Shown: piece by piece, positions 32,997 to 44,645 of the stretch
Layout: every line of letters starts with the position of its first letter
Numbering within the stretch: the stretch's first letter is position 1
From: Hypoxylon rubiginosum
Taxonomy: Eukaryota > Ascomycota > Sordariomycetes > Xylariales > Hypoxylaceae
Assembly (NCBI GenBank): GCA_902806565.1
Contig: CADCXA010000021.1
Coordinates: 62,001-126,000, forward strand
Direction of reading: 5' to 3'
Length of the DNA stretch: 64,000 nt
Notes under the pieces: generated by a model
What the model was told of the DNA's origin: nothing
Database searches by the model: none
What the model saw: only the letters and a program-made list of their open reading frames with translations
Position numbers and translations under genes: made by a program

Positions 32997-34446
32997 TCAT
33001 TTAGTGCTGAGCGCCACGACGCCGGGCAGCGCCTTGCCCTCGAGCAGCTCGAGGGAGGCGCCGCCGCCCGTCGAGACGTGCGAGCACTTGTCCTCGGCGT
33101 GGTACTTGGCGGCGACGGTGGCGGTGTCGCCGCCGCCGATGATGCCGATCTTGCCCTTGGCGACGGCGGCCGTGAAGGCGTCCAGCGTGGCCTTGGTGCC
33201 CTTGGCGAACTTCTCGAACTCGAAGACGCCGGCGGGACCGTTCCACAGGATCGTCTGGGCCGACTCGATGGCCTCCTCGTACAGCTTGATGGACTCGGGG
33301 CCGCAGTCGAGGCCCATCCAGCCGTCGGGGATGCCTTCCTTGTCGGTGGCCGTGCCCGTGTTGGCGTCCTTGTCGAACTTGTCGGCGGTCACGTAGTCGA
33401 CGGGCAGGACGACCTTGACGCCGTTCTTCTTGGCCTTCTCCATCAGCGCGGCCACGTTCTTGGCGCCGGCCTCGTCGAAGAGCGAGTTGCCGATGCTGAC
33501 GCCCTCGAGCGTCTTCTTGAACGTGAAGGCCATGCCGCCGCAGATGACGATGCTGTCGACCTTGTCCAGCAGGTTGTCGATAAGCTGGATCTTGTCCGAC
33601 ACCTTGGCGCCGCCCAGGATGGCCAGGAAGGGGCGCTTCGGCGACTCGAGGGCTTTGGCGAAGTAGTCGAGCTCCTTCTTCATCAGGAAGCCGGCGGCCT
33701 TCTGGGGTAGGTCGACGCCGACCATGGAGGAGTGTGCTCTGTGGGCAGTTCCGAAGGCATCGTCTAAAGCAATGGGAGTTAGCTTCTAGTGTCACTCCCA
33801 TAGTGTGAAGTTAGGGTAAGGATAATAACAAGGGGTTACTTACTGACGTAGACATCGCCAAGTGCGGTCAGGCCTTTACGGAACTCGTCGACCTTGGCCT
33901 TGTCGGCCTTCACCTTCTTGCCCTCGGCGTCCTTGGAAGAACCCTCCTCCTCGGCATGGAACCGCAGGTTCTCCAGCAGGACGACCTGGCCGTTCTCCGC
34001 CTTGTTCACAATAGCCTCCACCTCGGGTCCGACGCAGTCCGGGGCGAACTCGACGCTCTTGCCCAACAGCTTCTCGAGCTCCGGGACGACGGGTTTCAGG
34101 CTGTACTTGGGGTTGACTTTGCCATCCGGACGGCCGAGGTGGGACATTAATACGACAGCCTTCGCGCCATTGTCGATAGCGTACTTGATAGTAGGAATGG
34201 CACCAGCAATACGTTGGTTGTTTGTAACCTTCTTATCAGCGTCTAGGGGAACGTTGAAGTCAACCTTTTTTTAGGAGTAAAGATATTAGCTTAGTCTAAA
34301 TAGCCGCGGGACTTTAAATTGAAGGCAAAGTAGGTCCGAGCAAACAGAAACTTGGAAAGACGGAATTGTAGTTCACTCACCCGGATGAGCACTCTCTTGC
34401 CCTTCAGGTCGACGTCGGTGATGGACAGCTTGCTCGACAAAGACAT
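32997..34446 (-). CDS. PGK1: Phosphoglycerate kinase
   Basis: Minus-strand exons 34381-34446, 33844-34264 and 32997-33763 join with matching phase to give 417 residues, the usual fungal length. The donors are GTGAGT and GTAAGT. Landmarks run in order: VDFNVPLD (substrate Asp and Asn), [16 protein letters not shown], the [13 protein letters not shown] block rebuilt across intron 2, GGAKVSDK, the hinge and WNGPAGVFE, and GGGDTATV with the final [14 protein letters not shown] that closes the nucleotide site. It catalyses 1,3-bisphosphoglycerate plus ADP to 3-phosphoglycerate plus ATP in cytosolic glycolysis and gluconeogenesis. The last exon is strongly GC-biased at third codon positions, as expected for a highly expressed gene. 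Confidence 0.97.
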
Positions 34447-35485
34447 TTTGATGGATATGGCAGTTCAATTGATGTTTGGTTTTCTTGAAGAAGATATTCC
34501 TATTCCTAGGGAGATTGAAGGAGTAATTAAAGTAAAGGTTGCGGTATTTGAGGACAATATTTTTCTTTCCTAAGATGTCCGATACGAAAAGCACGCAGTT
34601 ATCCTAGGTACACACGCAGACGGTAAGAGACCGGACTATAATAATGTAATAATGCATGCACTGGGTCTGGGATGGAGGGGCAGAGGGGTAGAGGGGTTTC
34701 TTACCAGCTAAGCTCAGTTTCTTTTTTTGGTGGGGTGAGATCAATGAGCTTCGGACGGGTGACGTCCACTCTTCAGTACCATGTGCATCTGGCCTGGCCT
34801 GGCCTGCATCTGGCGTGGTGGTAATCCACTAAACAGCCCTGCTAGGCATGTCCAAGTATATTTACTAGAAAATATAGTGCATCGGTACTTTCAACGATGG
34901 GAACCTCACTGTTACGACGTTACACACCTCTAGGAGACTCCCGATCCTGACTCTGCTAACACCACCAGATAATGATAATGCAAGTCGAACGACGATCGTC
35001 AGCCCATTCCTCTTTTCCTAAGCCCTACTCGATACCTTCCATATTCTCGCTCGTATTAAATCATGTCTCCTTACGAAGATATATATTGGGATATGCATAG
35101 TGCTGTACTGTACAGCGATTACGATGCATGTAAAGGTTGACTTGAATTGACCAATAATATCCTCAAACTGAGGTGCTTATGGCTGTAGTTATGGTTGTAG
35201 ATATAGCGTACTAGGTAGCCGTACATTTTGTTCAGAATAATATGTGACGGAGTACGGCAAGAATTCAACGCATATTTTATAATACGTTTTTATTATTTCT
35301 CGTGTCTAGGTAGAGTCGAATGAGCTACCGCTAGTTTCGAATCTTTAACCCAGAATGCCGTCCCATGTCGTATTGACTGTCATGATGTTTGACGCCCTAA
35401 CGCCTCCTGATCCAGTTTTCAGACAAAGTTGCTATGCTGCAAAAAAAAATCGATCCAGAGGGCCGGTATGGGCGCGGCTGCTAAT
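34447..35485. other. Region between PGK1 promoter and the Mpv17-family gene
   Basis: No supported gene. The first 300 bp hold the PGK1 promoter on the minus strand. A short CTGGCCTGGCC-type repeat lies near 34790-34815. The rest is AT-leaning with no recognisable frame. Confidence 0.45.
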
Positions 35486-36640
35486 TTACTGTAGTTGAAT
35501 GGTAGGAGAGTAGGTGATGGGCTTCGGCTGCTCGACTTCCTCCGAGGCATTCGTGAGGGAGAGATACGCCGTCCAAGCAATACCAATAGTAGAAACGAAT
35601 GGCTATAATAAATAGGTAGTTAGTATTAAATATGTCCATCACCATACGTAGGGTCGCTGAGTAGACTAACCAGCTGGAACTGTACTGGCATCAACCTGAA
35701 GTTGATGATTTGCACGGCAGGCCACACCATAAAGTTGGCCTTTAACGTCGGAATGTACATGTCCCTGAGCTTATGAGCAACCGCCCTACGGCCACCCCCT
35801 TCCGCTACGGTCATAACTGTGAAGAAACACCCAATACCGAACGGCGCGAAGATCAGTTGATCGAAAGCTACCCGTTTCATCGCCGGAACGAATGCGCTAG
35901 TCTTCGTGATGGGAAACGCTCGAGACAGGAAGCTAAACCACTTGTACTGTAGCGGGGCCATCCCGAAACCGTATGCCATAAATCGAGTTAATCTTTCGAA
36001 GTCGAAGGGCGGCGGTAGGATCTTGGAGTCGGGGATTAAATCTCGCTCGTTCCAGGGATTCTTGCGGTCGAGCTCGTGGATTTCGATCGCCACCGTGTCA
36101 TCCTTAGCGACGCCGCCAGGTTTTCGCAGTGCTCGCTCTCGCACGGATGTGATAGTCTGCGCAACGGTGTCGGCGACGCCTCCGAGAACGGCGTTGGTTA
36201 CCATCATGGTTAGGACTATGGGATAGCGTCAGCTTGGTTGGATGCGAAGTCGTTGTACATGGTACAATATCGATTACTGACCTGGTCGTTCATCGTAGTA
36301 TGCGTTAAAGCGCGAGACCAAGCGCGCGATGATAGCCATCTCGATGAAGAAAATGACAGCATGGAGAAGAGGCTAGATGAATAGGTATGCAGAGTCAGTA
36401 GAGCAGTCAACGAAAGGGGAGGTGATAATATTCTAGGTACAAAGGATAGCGGTAATGACGACAACGATGAATATAGGGGTTCTGGTATCGGGGCAAATGA
36501 TAGTCGAGGCTAGAAGATTCGAGGGATGGGGTTGGAGAGATAATAGGTCGGTGTAGGATTCGTTAACGTACAACGCGATCCAAGATAAACTTGCTATTGA
36601 CGGCGCGAGCAATACGACGCCGAGTAAGTTCCCAAGACAT
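35486..36640 (-). CDS. Mpv17/PMP22-family membrane protein
   Basis: Four minus-strand exons (36572-36640, 36282-36372, 35671-36215, 35486-35602) join in phase to give 273 residues. The best-supported part reads ARLVSRFNAYYDERP, then VLTMMVTNAVLGGVADTVAQ, RFMAYGFGMAPLQYKWF, FDQLIFAPFG, a LKANFMVWPAVQIINFRLMP core and FVSTIGIAWTAYLS. This order defines the Mpv17/PMP22 family of four-helix proteins of the mitochondrial inner membrane or peroxisome. A charged insert (DRKNPWNERDLIPDSK) separates helices 1 and 2 and is typical of fungal members. The first exon (MSWELTRRRIARAV) is inferred from phase across a roughly 200-bp intron and is less certain. The ATG at 36339 is the alternative start. Confidence 0.85.
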
Positions 36641-38289
36641 CTTGAAAGGAGGCGGAAAGACCGAATTAAAACAATTAGAATAGAATAGGAAAGCCACCCG
36701 TCGAATCTGGGGCTTGAAAACTGGGCTTCGCGAAAGGGTTCGTGCTTTGTGCTTGGACTCTACGATCGATGACGACAGATTGACTGCGATAAGAGTGGCC
36801 CGTTTGGTACAATTACCGCCAAGGACTAGATGAGAAGTGACTGGGTACTGGGGCGAACCGGGCGGACTGGGGCAAATGAAACCAGCGAAGATCTTGGATG
36901 ATTGACCAACGTCAAAAATCTAAAACCTTGGGGGAAAAGTTCGTGTCCCGCGCAGACGAACTGACGAACTATGACTAGGACTGGCCACCTTTGATTAGGG
37001 TTAGGTCGTCGATGAAGAAGAGAGATTTCTTAAGCCGAACATGCCAGTTTCAAGGTGTCGGGGAAAAGAGAAAAGGGCACATTGCACTGCCTTGATTATC
37101 AATTTCCAAGTCAGGCCAAGTCAAGTGATTTTAGAAGTAGTTCCGATCGGCAATTCAACCGCTTGCCTTCTACCTGTACGACACTTTTAACAAAACATTA
37201 TAGAAAAATTAGCAAAATTCGAAGATACGGCTTGGATTAAATTCTAGGTATTTTAAAATTTTTGTGATTTTATTCCGCTTAAGAAACGACCAACAGAAAT
37301 GATAGAAGATCAGGAACTAAACACAGCGCTCCCAGGCTTGTTATTATGACCGGGCCCGCCCCCTATTAAATATTCACCACCTGACCACCCAGTCGAGTAC
37401 ACAGCACCAAATGATGAGACATTGTTAAATATATGTTAGGTGGTCCGATCCATACGATACTTTTCATGAGGTAGATGGACGAAGATGGGTTACGCATACC
37501 ACCTTTTGCATGAAAACGACGTCGCGTTTCACTACAAGAGCAGAGAGTCAATCTCAAGTTCGTATCGGAGTAGTTCATCTAGAGATTGATGCTATTAGAA
37601 GTATCCAACGTCCATACCGAAATGATCAGTTCACATACCGTGCCATGTGTGCTTCGCTTGGGGGTTCCTCTCTATTTTACTTTATTTCTTTTTTTTTTCT
37701 TTTTCTTTTTTGCATTCCGCCAGCTATGTTGATCGAGGTAAGGCGAGTCCAAGCTTAGGAGCGGCTTGAAAAGTGTGATAGTTGACTTCATCTTCAACCA
37801 ATACGTCGGTTGGCCCATTCCAAGTCGTTTACTCTTAGCTAATGAACAATTCGTATAGGTACCTACAACGGGAGTTTTGAAGTAGAACACTCCAGCGTGG
37901 CATATGCAAATAAGTGCAGATCTTGCACATACCATTCCCTGCAAATATCAAGCCTGGTGTCTGAAGTTAGAGGGAGGGAAACGATGGATGAGAGAATAGA
38001 GGCTCTTCCGACGAAACAGTTTTTCATTGTATAGCATATCTACACCTAATCCACGTCACGGAACCTCAGCTAAAAACTCCTTATCACTCTTAATCCATCA
38101 ATGGCAGTAAAGCTGTGGCAGTACAGGATTCTACCTAAGGTATCTAATCTAGAGACCCGTGCTATTCGCCGTAGGCAAACCCAAGTGGCTAGTATTTTAC
38201 TATACCTTAGGTAAATATGTAGAGAGGCTCTACTTAAAGAGTCCCAAAAAGCCTTACCAAGCCCACAATCAACTACCATTTCATTCAAT
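36641..38289. other. Long intergenic region
   Basis: About 1.6 kb with no supported gene. A TTAGGGTTAGG tract sits at 36995-37005, about 355 bp upstream of the Mpv17-family start. Near 37687-37710 there is a T-rich run. The many short frames are not convincing. Confidence 0.45.
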
Positions 38290-38852
38290 ATGCAGCTTTT
38301 CAACAAGAAACGCCTCTACCTCGCCATATACTACAGTGATCCTCGCACCGGACACGAGGACCAAAAGTAGGTTGCTCATTTAGCTTTCCTTCTCATACTA
38401 AAGATATCTACAGGTACCGTTTCGGTTTCATTGTCGGTCCCAAAGACGAGTCCAGACGAGATCATGCCCGTGGCCTAAGCTGCCGTGTTAGACGTCTCAG
38501 CTCGACCGCGTGGCAATACGAAGAGACCCGCCTAGGTGACGTGCGAATGGCCGACGACCTCCTCGCCCGCGTCCTCATCGCCAAGGTCACGGACGAAGAA
38601 CGACTCATGGCGATACTCCGAGAAGCTCCAGTCCAGGATGATACGAACTATGGCTGGTGCAAGGATGTCGTGACTCGTATTGCAAACGACGACAAGGCTG
38701 TCGGTTGGCCGGCCATAAAAAAGTGGGAGTCGATAGAAGCAGTTTCCCTAGCCTTCATGTGCAGCAAAAGAATGGATGGGAGATACCCGGCTCATCCAGG
38801 GAGGCCCAAGCCTACTTGGAATGCGTTACGACGGAAAGAGATTATACATTAG
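38290..38852 (+). CDS. Small conserved fungal protein of unknown function
   Basis: Exons 38290-38366 and 38414-38852 join across a 47-bp intron (GTAGGT to CTACAG) to give 171 residues. The N-terminus is a strand-rich LYLAIYYSDP segment. After the intron it continues as YRFGFIVGPKDES, then WQYEETRL, a LLARVLIAKVTDEERLMAILREAPVQDD helix block and an NYGWCKDVVTRI helix. I know this pattern (LYLA-Y, GPK, WRYE, LLARVLIAKV-D-ERL, V-DD-NWNCR-WV) from a large family of uncharacterised Pezizomycotina proteins with a cysteine in the CxxW-type helix. Without a database search I cannot name it. A papain/NlpC-like fold is only a thought. The second exon's length and the conserved order support a real gene. 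Confidence 0.7.
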
Positions 38853-39478
38853 CCTAACGGCATCATCGTACGAATCTACAAGTTCTGGGCTCAGCTCTTG
38901 GGGCCTTCCAATAGAGAATCATCTATAAGGGGTGACAATGGTACAGCCCTGGTCCTGTGGAAAAGGGGTTTGGGATATAGACCAGGATAGGGGGTGGGAT
39001 AAGACCATAAAGGGTCTTTCCGTATGTATACTCAACGCCCTCAGTACCTACCTAGGTAGTTAGGTTGAGACCTCGTCACGCAACAATATCTTTGCTTCTG
39101 CATCGATTGGCTTGTGTTGTCACAATAAATACGATGTCTATATTTTCCCCTCAACATCTGCTGTATCCTCTTCAAGTCCTTGATGCCTGCACTTGTATTT
39201 GAATTTACCTAACCTACAAGATAACAAGTTTCATTTGTATCGAGAAGTGGTCGTAGAGCATTTTATTGATGGTTGAAATATTCAGCGTTATCGTACTATA
39301 TGGTTACCTAATCTATTGACAGATCATTCATATTCTCGCATGGGATATTTGCAGTTGATACTTGGTTGATAATAGGCGAGGACATGATATAATGCTTATA
39401 TTAGTGGAAAGAACTAATCTTACCACAATAAAATACTAGGCAAGTCAGCGATAAATATCCCTTCACACAATTCCCAAA
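38853..39478. other. Intergenic region between convergent genes
   Basis: No supported gene. An ACCTACCTAGGTAG palindrome lies at about 39047-39060. Confidence 0.45.
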
Positions 39479-40372
39479 CTAGGCCGGTTTTTGAAGAGTT
39501 ACAGAGCCAATTTTGCAGGTAACCGTGCTGCCACTCACGGATGCACTCAGGCCAGATATAGAAAACGTGGTCGCCCCATTGTAGTTCTCAGGCTTGGTGT
39601 TACACCAGCTCGAATCGCTGCTGCCAGTACTTGTCTACATTTACTATTAGCAATCGTCGGTCTCATCACTAATTCCGGACGCCGCATGAAACCCAGACCC
39701 GATGGTAGGGATCATCTTAAGGATAAAAACTTACAATAACAACGTTTGAGAACGTGAGCGCACCGAAGTCCCAGCTGACATCATACCTAGGACTATGTTA
39801 GGCCTCCATGTTCAAACACCAACCGGGGATTTCAAAGGTACTTACAGCTCAATAGCAAAGAGTGCTTGGTTGAACGACTTGCTAGCTATAAATTGATACG
39901 TTAGCCTTCAACATTCAAGCTTACATACGAGCTAACGACTAAAGACAAGCTACTCGGACTTACTCAGGGCGAAATTATTTGTCACGGACTCGCCGGTAGA
40001 TTGACGGGTCAAAGTCGAAACCCAGTTCGAACCTTCTATCCTGTTGTTGAACGTGACCTTCTCGCCGGCGTAGGTATTGAAGCCACTTCCCCAGGGCAAA
40101 CTGGGGTTGGAGCAGCACCACCCGGACCCGATCCACCACGTGCCGCTCCGGCCGTCGAGGACGTTCTGGTACACGCCGCTGTTGTCGGAGGGCTGGAGCC
40201 CCGGCCACAGGTAGTACACCCCGGCTTTCTGCAGGCTCGGGATCGTCATCTCTCCGGAGAAGGACGTGAACTTCTGCCCGGTCGCCGGGTAGTACCGGAG
40301 GAAGTACCACGACACGGCGGAGGCATGTCCGGCGAAGGCCAGGAACGAAACGAGCAGCGTGGCCAACAGCAT
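39479..40372 (-). CDS. Secreted protein, beta-sandwich-like, four exons
   Basis: Minus-strand exons 39964-40372, 39846-39885, 39735-39786 and 39479-39634 join in phase, three of them with GTAAGT donors, to give 218 residues. The signal peptide is residues 1-20 (MLLATLLVSFLAFAGHASA). The mature part is rich in Trp, Tyr and Ser with alternating strands: VSWYFLRYY, YYLWPGLQP, GTWWIGSGWCC, FNTYAGEKVTFNN, WVSTLTR, FNQALFAIELYDVSWDFGAL and a final SVSGSTVTCKIGSV. A jelly-roll fold like that of fungal glutamic peptidases or lectin-like secreted proteins is plausible, but the family is not identified and no catalytic pair can be assigned. The two tiny middle exons (40 and 52 nt) are unusual and easy to miss. 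Confidence 0.75.
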
Positions 40373-42877
40373 CTTAGGATTCGAGTGCCGAGGTCTTTCT
40401 ATTGTCTGAATGTGGTAATGATTGGAGGACAAGATCGTCGAAACGAAGAAGCGGTGCTATGATACGCGGATAAATGACAGGATTTATAGACTTCACCACA
40501 TAGATAGACTACGAGTCTAGATCTTGGCTTCTATTCCCCCGGAACGGGGGTCAACCCTCATCTAATACTCCGCTACCCGTCTCTAGGCAGTCGGCCTTGT
40601 ATGAACAAGGTCTAAATGCTACAAAGGAAGACATCCAGGACCACCTTAGATACCTAATGTCACAAACCAACTGTTCAAACAGCCCATACAAAAGCTGCTA
40701 TCATACCCGCAAAGGCATACATTAGCCGCGCCGGTTGTGGAAGGTGGCCTACCGTCGTAATAACATGGGGACAATCGGGAAATAGAGGAGTTATGATATA
40801 TCCCACCGGTGGTGTTTTTCCACGACTTAGCTCGACTGAATCCCCATACCCCTGAAGCGTTGCAACCCTAATCCAGCCGGTTTAGGCAATTAGTCCTGAT
40901 AGGACATGATACCCTCATAACTCGTATACCTTGTTGGCCGGGGTCAATTATCTATGGAGGCTAATTGATAAGTATCCATACAATGCCTACCTAGGTAGGT
41001 TCACTATGAATTCTTAATACATGTGATGATACTGATTGCTGTTCTGCGTTGACTACGGTCGAGTAAGGGCCGTTTCTATCCGAGTGACTAGGTACGTACT
41101 GAGGTACCTAAGACATCAAGTCTTTGGATTGAACATTGAATGGTGAATACTATGTAGGTAAAACACCTAAAATATCTCTTGTCATTCCCATAACGTGACT
41201 TATCTATGGAGGCGCATCATGATAGACTAAATACTCATATACTCGTGGACCTAGGACGAATGCAGACCCCTTCTTAACAATGTACGAATACACCGGCAAG
41301 AGTTCAAAAGGTATGCCGAATAGGAGCATTTATTTTGGCCTGGACAGTGATGCACCTGTCAACTGGCCACTGAGTTTCGTAGACTGTTGTGATACTACTG
41401 CTCGCAAAAGTAGAGTCTTCTGTCCTTAGTTCGAGGTAGCGTTAATACTTCTGGCTATATTTAGCTGAAAGACGACTTATGAGGGACTCTCTTGATTGGA
41501 TGATTTGAATTTATATACCAGGTGGGAAGGTATATATAGGTACTCACTCAATACCTGGTACATAGGTAGGCACTGGGATTCTTTAGTTCGGTAATAATTA
41601 AAGCTAGTTTCCTCTTTGAACGGTTCAGCTATGTATAGAACATTCGCATTGTCTTCAAGTGCACCTAGGTATAGAATAGAAAAAATAAAGAAAATGGTGT
41701 AGTCGCCTTTCTCAAACGTATTGATCGTCCTTTGTCCCTCTGTGATCACGAAGTACTAAGGTGAGGAAAGATTTTGGATAGCGGGAATTGTAGAAAACTA
41801 CTAGTCAGCTAGTTAGATGTAATATGTAAAGAAAACCGAGTCATCAACCGGTTTCATGGACAGAGAGGAAGCTATGTGATGAGTTGGTGGTGGGTGGGTT
41901 CATGATAATTATATTTCAAACATGATGCATATAATATGCCCGGCACACCGCTTGGGAAGATCCACCGCTAGCGATCATACAGGCGATCATGTTGTGACAG
42001 TTCGATCATATTGCGACGGTTCGATCAAGACTAACAGATGCGGTTTCGGATTTCCTGATGTTGGGCATTAATTGCAAGTCATTTAAATCATAGGCGCTGA
42101 TGTGCGCGTGGGACGGTGTGCGGTATGACAGCATTTTGCGTGCGCCAGAGCTGAGTAGGGTAAAGCGGGAAAAGCCACAAGCACAGAAAACCCACGAAAA
42201 AATTAGGGTCCCGAGGGTCCAGCTGACGTCCTCTAAGTGCGGCTGAACTAAGGGATATATATGTACTGTAGTATACATGTGTAGAAACGTGTTGGTGGGT
42301 TTCCAAGGGATGACGAAGGGGGCCAGAGGGGACGGCCGGATCTAGGATCTACGAATAGATTTCATCAGTGCGGGCCCGAACCTGCGGCTCTTCGGCTCCT
42401 GGTGCGCGAAAATGATGGAAATCCTTTAAGCTGACATCAGCTAGTCCGCAAAGTCCGGGCGCTGCTTAGCGTTCGCCAATCTAGATCTACGCATTCTTAG
42501 CGGCCTTATGGCGTTGGTTGCGCGTCCCGACGGTCTTGAATGGCACAGGTCGGCAGACCCGGATAGTGAAACTTGATTACGCTCCTCAGAATGTCTGACT
42601 CGGACCCGTGACGTATAGAACAAATCGCTCAGTATAAGTGACCGTAAGGCGTACTCACGATGTCTCAACGTCTCTGTCTTCTCTTGCTGTATCGTCCGTC
42701 GCTCGCGCATCTTTCGTTCTATCAAAGCCTTCAACCAGGCTTTCGTCTTGTGACTTTGCCTCGCTCGCTCGCTTGCTTGTTGATCTAGCCTAGCCGGACT
42801 TGACACAAATAATTATTATATGATCTTCAATATTTAATAAGCGGACGTCGTCGAACCTATTACTAAAATCGCCCAAC
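40373..42877. other. Long intergenic region with palindromic repeats
   Basis: About 2.5 kb with no supported gene. Palindromes of the CCTAGG class occur at about 40986-40998 and 41662-41670, with related GGTACCTAA units near 41092-41112. Minus frames at 41477-41749, 42006-42278 and 42441-42806 have no recognisable domain. The last one is Arg/Glu-rich, starts with a non-ATG codon and is not accepted. Confidence 0.45.
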
Positions 42878-43252
42878 ATGGAGATGGACGGAGATTTCAC
42901 CAAGACATTCGTCATCGCCCTCGTCGCCAGTGCGGTCGCGGTGGTGGTATTCACGGGTTTATTATATTATATCGCTCTGAACTGGTCCATGTTATTACGT
43001 CGTGCCACACCGAACCGGTGGTCGTCGCCGCCAAGCGAGAAGACGACCTGGCCGCAGCCGAGAACGTCCGACGAAAGCAAGATCGACTTCTCACACTTTT
43101 CGCCCGTATCCTCACCTTCGTTCTCTCTCCGGTCGTCCAGGGGGAGCAACGAACCGATGTTCAAGAAATCCGAAGCAATGCACAACGACATGCTGGTAGA
43201 GTCGGTGGAGCCGGTAGAGCCGGTAACGCCTCCTCGCAGCGTCAAGCTATGA
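42878..43252 (+). CDS. Small single-pass membrane protein
   Basis: A 124-codon intronless frame from ATG 42878. After a short acidic N-terminus (MEMDGDFTK) there is a strong transmembrane helix at about 11-33 (Ile/Val/Ala-rich, ending LLYYIAL). A basic MLLRRATPNRW stretch and a Ser/Pro-rich cytoplasmic tail follow. The tail ends in an acidic Val-Glu-Pro repeat (SVEPVEPVTPPR). The positive-inside rule puts the tail in the cytosol. I recognise no family. Coding support comes from the clear membrane-helix pattern and a clean start and stop. Confidence 0.6.
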   Translation: MEMDGDFTKTFVIALVASAVAVVVFTGLLYYIALNWSMLLRRATPNRWSSPPSEKTTWPQPRTSDESKIDFSHFSPVSSPSFSLRSSRGSNEPMFKKSEAMHNDMLVESVEPVEPVTPPRSVKL

Positions 43253-44078
43253 GGGGTTGGATCCTTCGCTTTACCTACGAATGAGACATGAGTTATGACT
43301 ATTGGCTTTTTGCATATATGGCGTTCTAGAGGAGAGGGATCCGCTCGGTGCGGTTATGAAATACAACTGCATGACTATCCGGAGTATTGGCGTTGTGGAG
43401 TTTTTTGGACAAGATATTCGTGCTGGGTTAGATATCCACATATAGTAGATGGAGAGATCAAGACTGAGAAGATTAGAACCTTGAAAAGATAATCCATTCT
43501 ATGAAACCCGAAATGTCCACATTAGTTGCAAGATTTTTTTTAATTTTTAATTTTTTGAGACGAGATCGAGATACGTAGATCATTTCATATGCCCACTTCC
43601 CCGCTGTCTTAGGTAATCCCGCTTAATCCGAACTTACATAATCTATCTACGGGCATAACTCTCCGAGGCTCGTCCGAAACCAGGAGAGATGACGTTACAT
43701 CCTTGAATTTGAGTATCATGTATCATGAATGCTGGCACACATTCACAAGACTCGTCTGAGCAAGCCAGACACGAAGCAGCAGCAGCACATCACCTTGAAT
43801 GCCCATAATTTTCAATCGTGTAGAGATTATGTTAAGAGCTATGCGCCTTGGGAACCAGACTTTCCATGCCATCCTTTTGAAAATGCTAACTCCGCTATTA
43901 TGCTTGGTTAGGTATGACATTTGCGGTTGACCGTTCCATTAAACGATAAACCGAGCTCCTCCTCATATCTCATGGTCTTTTCAACGTATTTTCTCAACCT
44001 AAAAGCGGCGCCGCGCAGACAGTGTCTACGCTTAATCCTCCCATCCCATCCCACCTCCGATCGGGGCATCGGCCGATC
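43253..44078. other. Intergenic region
   Basis: No supported gene; AT-rich with a T/A run near 43534-43558. The frame at 43921-44226 overlaps the antisense of the GPI-type gene and is a shadow. Confidence 0.45.
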
Positions 44079-44645
44079 TTACAACATCGCAGCGGCCCCG
44101 AGGAGCCCGACGGCCGCGGCAGCCGCTCCGGCCACTACGACCCCCGTGGGCCTGGCGACGGCCGCGTTGGGCGAGCCGGTACCGCTGCTGCTGCTGCTGG
44201 CGGGCAGGCACGTGGTGCCGCCGTAGCCGGTGAGCATCTGGATCTCGGACGAGAGCACCTGGGGGTCGACCCCGGGGGGGACGGCGCCGCCGGACGCGAG
44301 GGCGGCGGCGCACGCGCTCTGGACCGAGCTGAGCTCGGAGGCATGGGCCGACGCGAAGCTGAGGAGCTGCGCCTCGTACGAGCGCGCCGCGCCCGTCAGC
44401 GCGGGCGGGATCGCCGTCGCCGCCGCGCACGGGTCCGTCGCTGCCGTCGCTACCCCCGCGTTCGCCCACGCGTACGAGTTCGCGAAGCTCACGAGGGCCG
44501 GATCCGTCGGCTGCGGGACCTCAGACATCAGCGTGCTCATGGCCGCGATGCACGAGGGTACGGCCGCGGCGTCCTGGGCCACGACGGCGGCGGGGCCGCT
44601 CAGTAGTAGGCCGGCGGCGACGGCGATGATGGTTTGCGAACGCAT
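44079..44645 (-). CDS. Probable GPI-anchored cell-wall/secreted protein
   Basis: An intronless, GC-rich minus-strand frame of 188 codons from ATG 44645. It has an N-terminal signal peptide (about residues 1-23, ending VVAQ). The mature region has four cysteines (in PSC, DPC, SAC and TTC), enough for two disulfides, and is Ala/Ser-rich. Near residue 150 a SSSSSGTGSPNA linker precedes a C-terminal hydrophobic tail of Ala, Val, Gly and Leu with no charge. This is the arrangement for removal and replacement by a GPI anchor; the omega site probably lies in the Ser/Gly/Asn linker. No enzyme motif is visible. Small Ala-rich proteins of this kind are common in filamentous fungi. Confidence 0.75.
   Translation of the reverse strand: MRSQTIIAVAAGLLLSGPAAVVAQDAAAVPSCIAAMSTLMSEVPQPTDPALVSFANSYAWANAGVATAATDPCAAATAIPPALTGAARSYEAQLLSFASAHASELSSVQSACAAALASGGAVPPGVDPQVLSSEIQMLTGYGGTTCLPASSSSSGTGSPNAAVARPTGVVVAGAAAAAVGLLGAAAML

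Noticed and set aside
33078..33710. Long plus-strand frame of 210 codons across the PGK1 locus
   Set aside because: It lies wholly antisense to the last PGK1 exon. Strong third-position GC bias removes stops from the opposite strand, and its composition (Gly/Asp/Leu-rich, no domain) fits a shadow frame.
42441..42806. 121-codon Arg/Glu-rich minus frame next to the small membrane-protein gene
   Set aside because: It begins at a non-ATG codon, has no domain and lies where a divergent promoter or leader is expected. A GTGAGT inside it suggests at most a leader exon.
44022..44606. 194-codon plus-strand frame opposite the GPI-type gene
   Set aside because: Arg/Gly-rich shadow; the minus frame has a signal peptide and ordered features.
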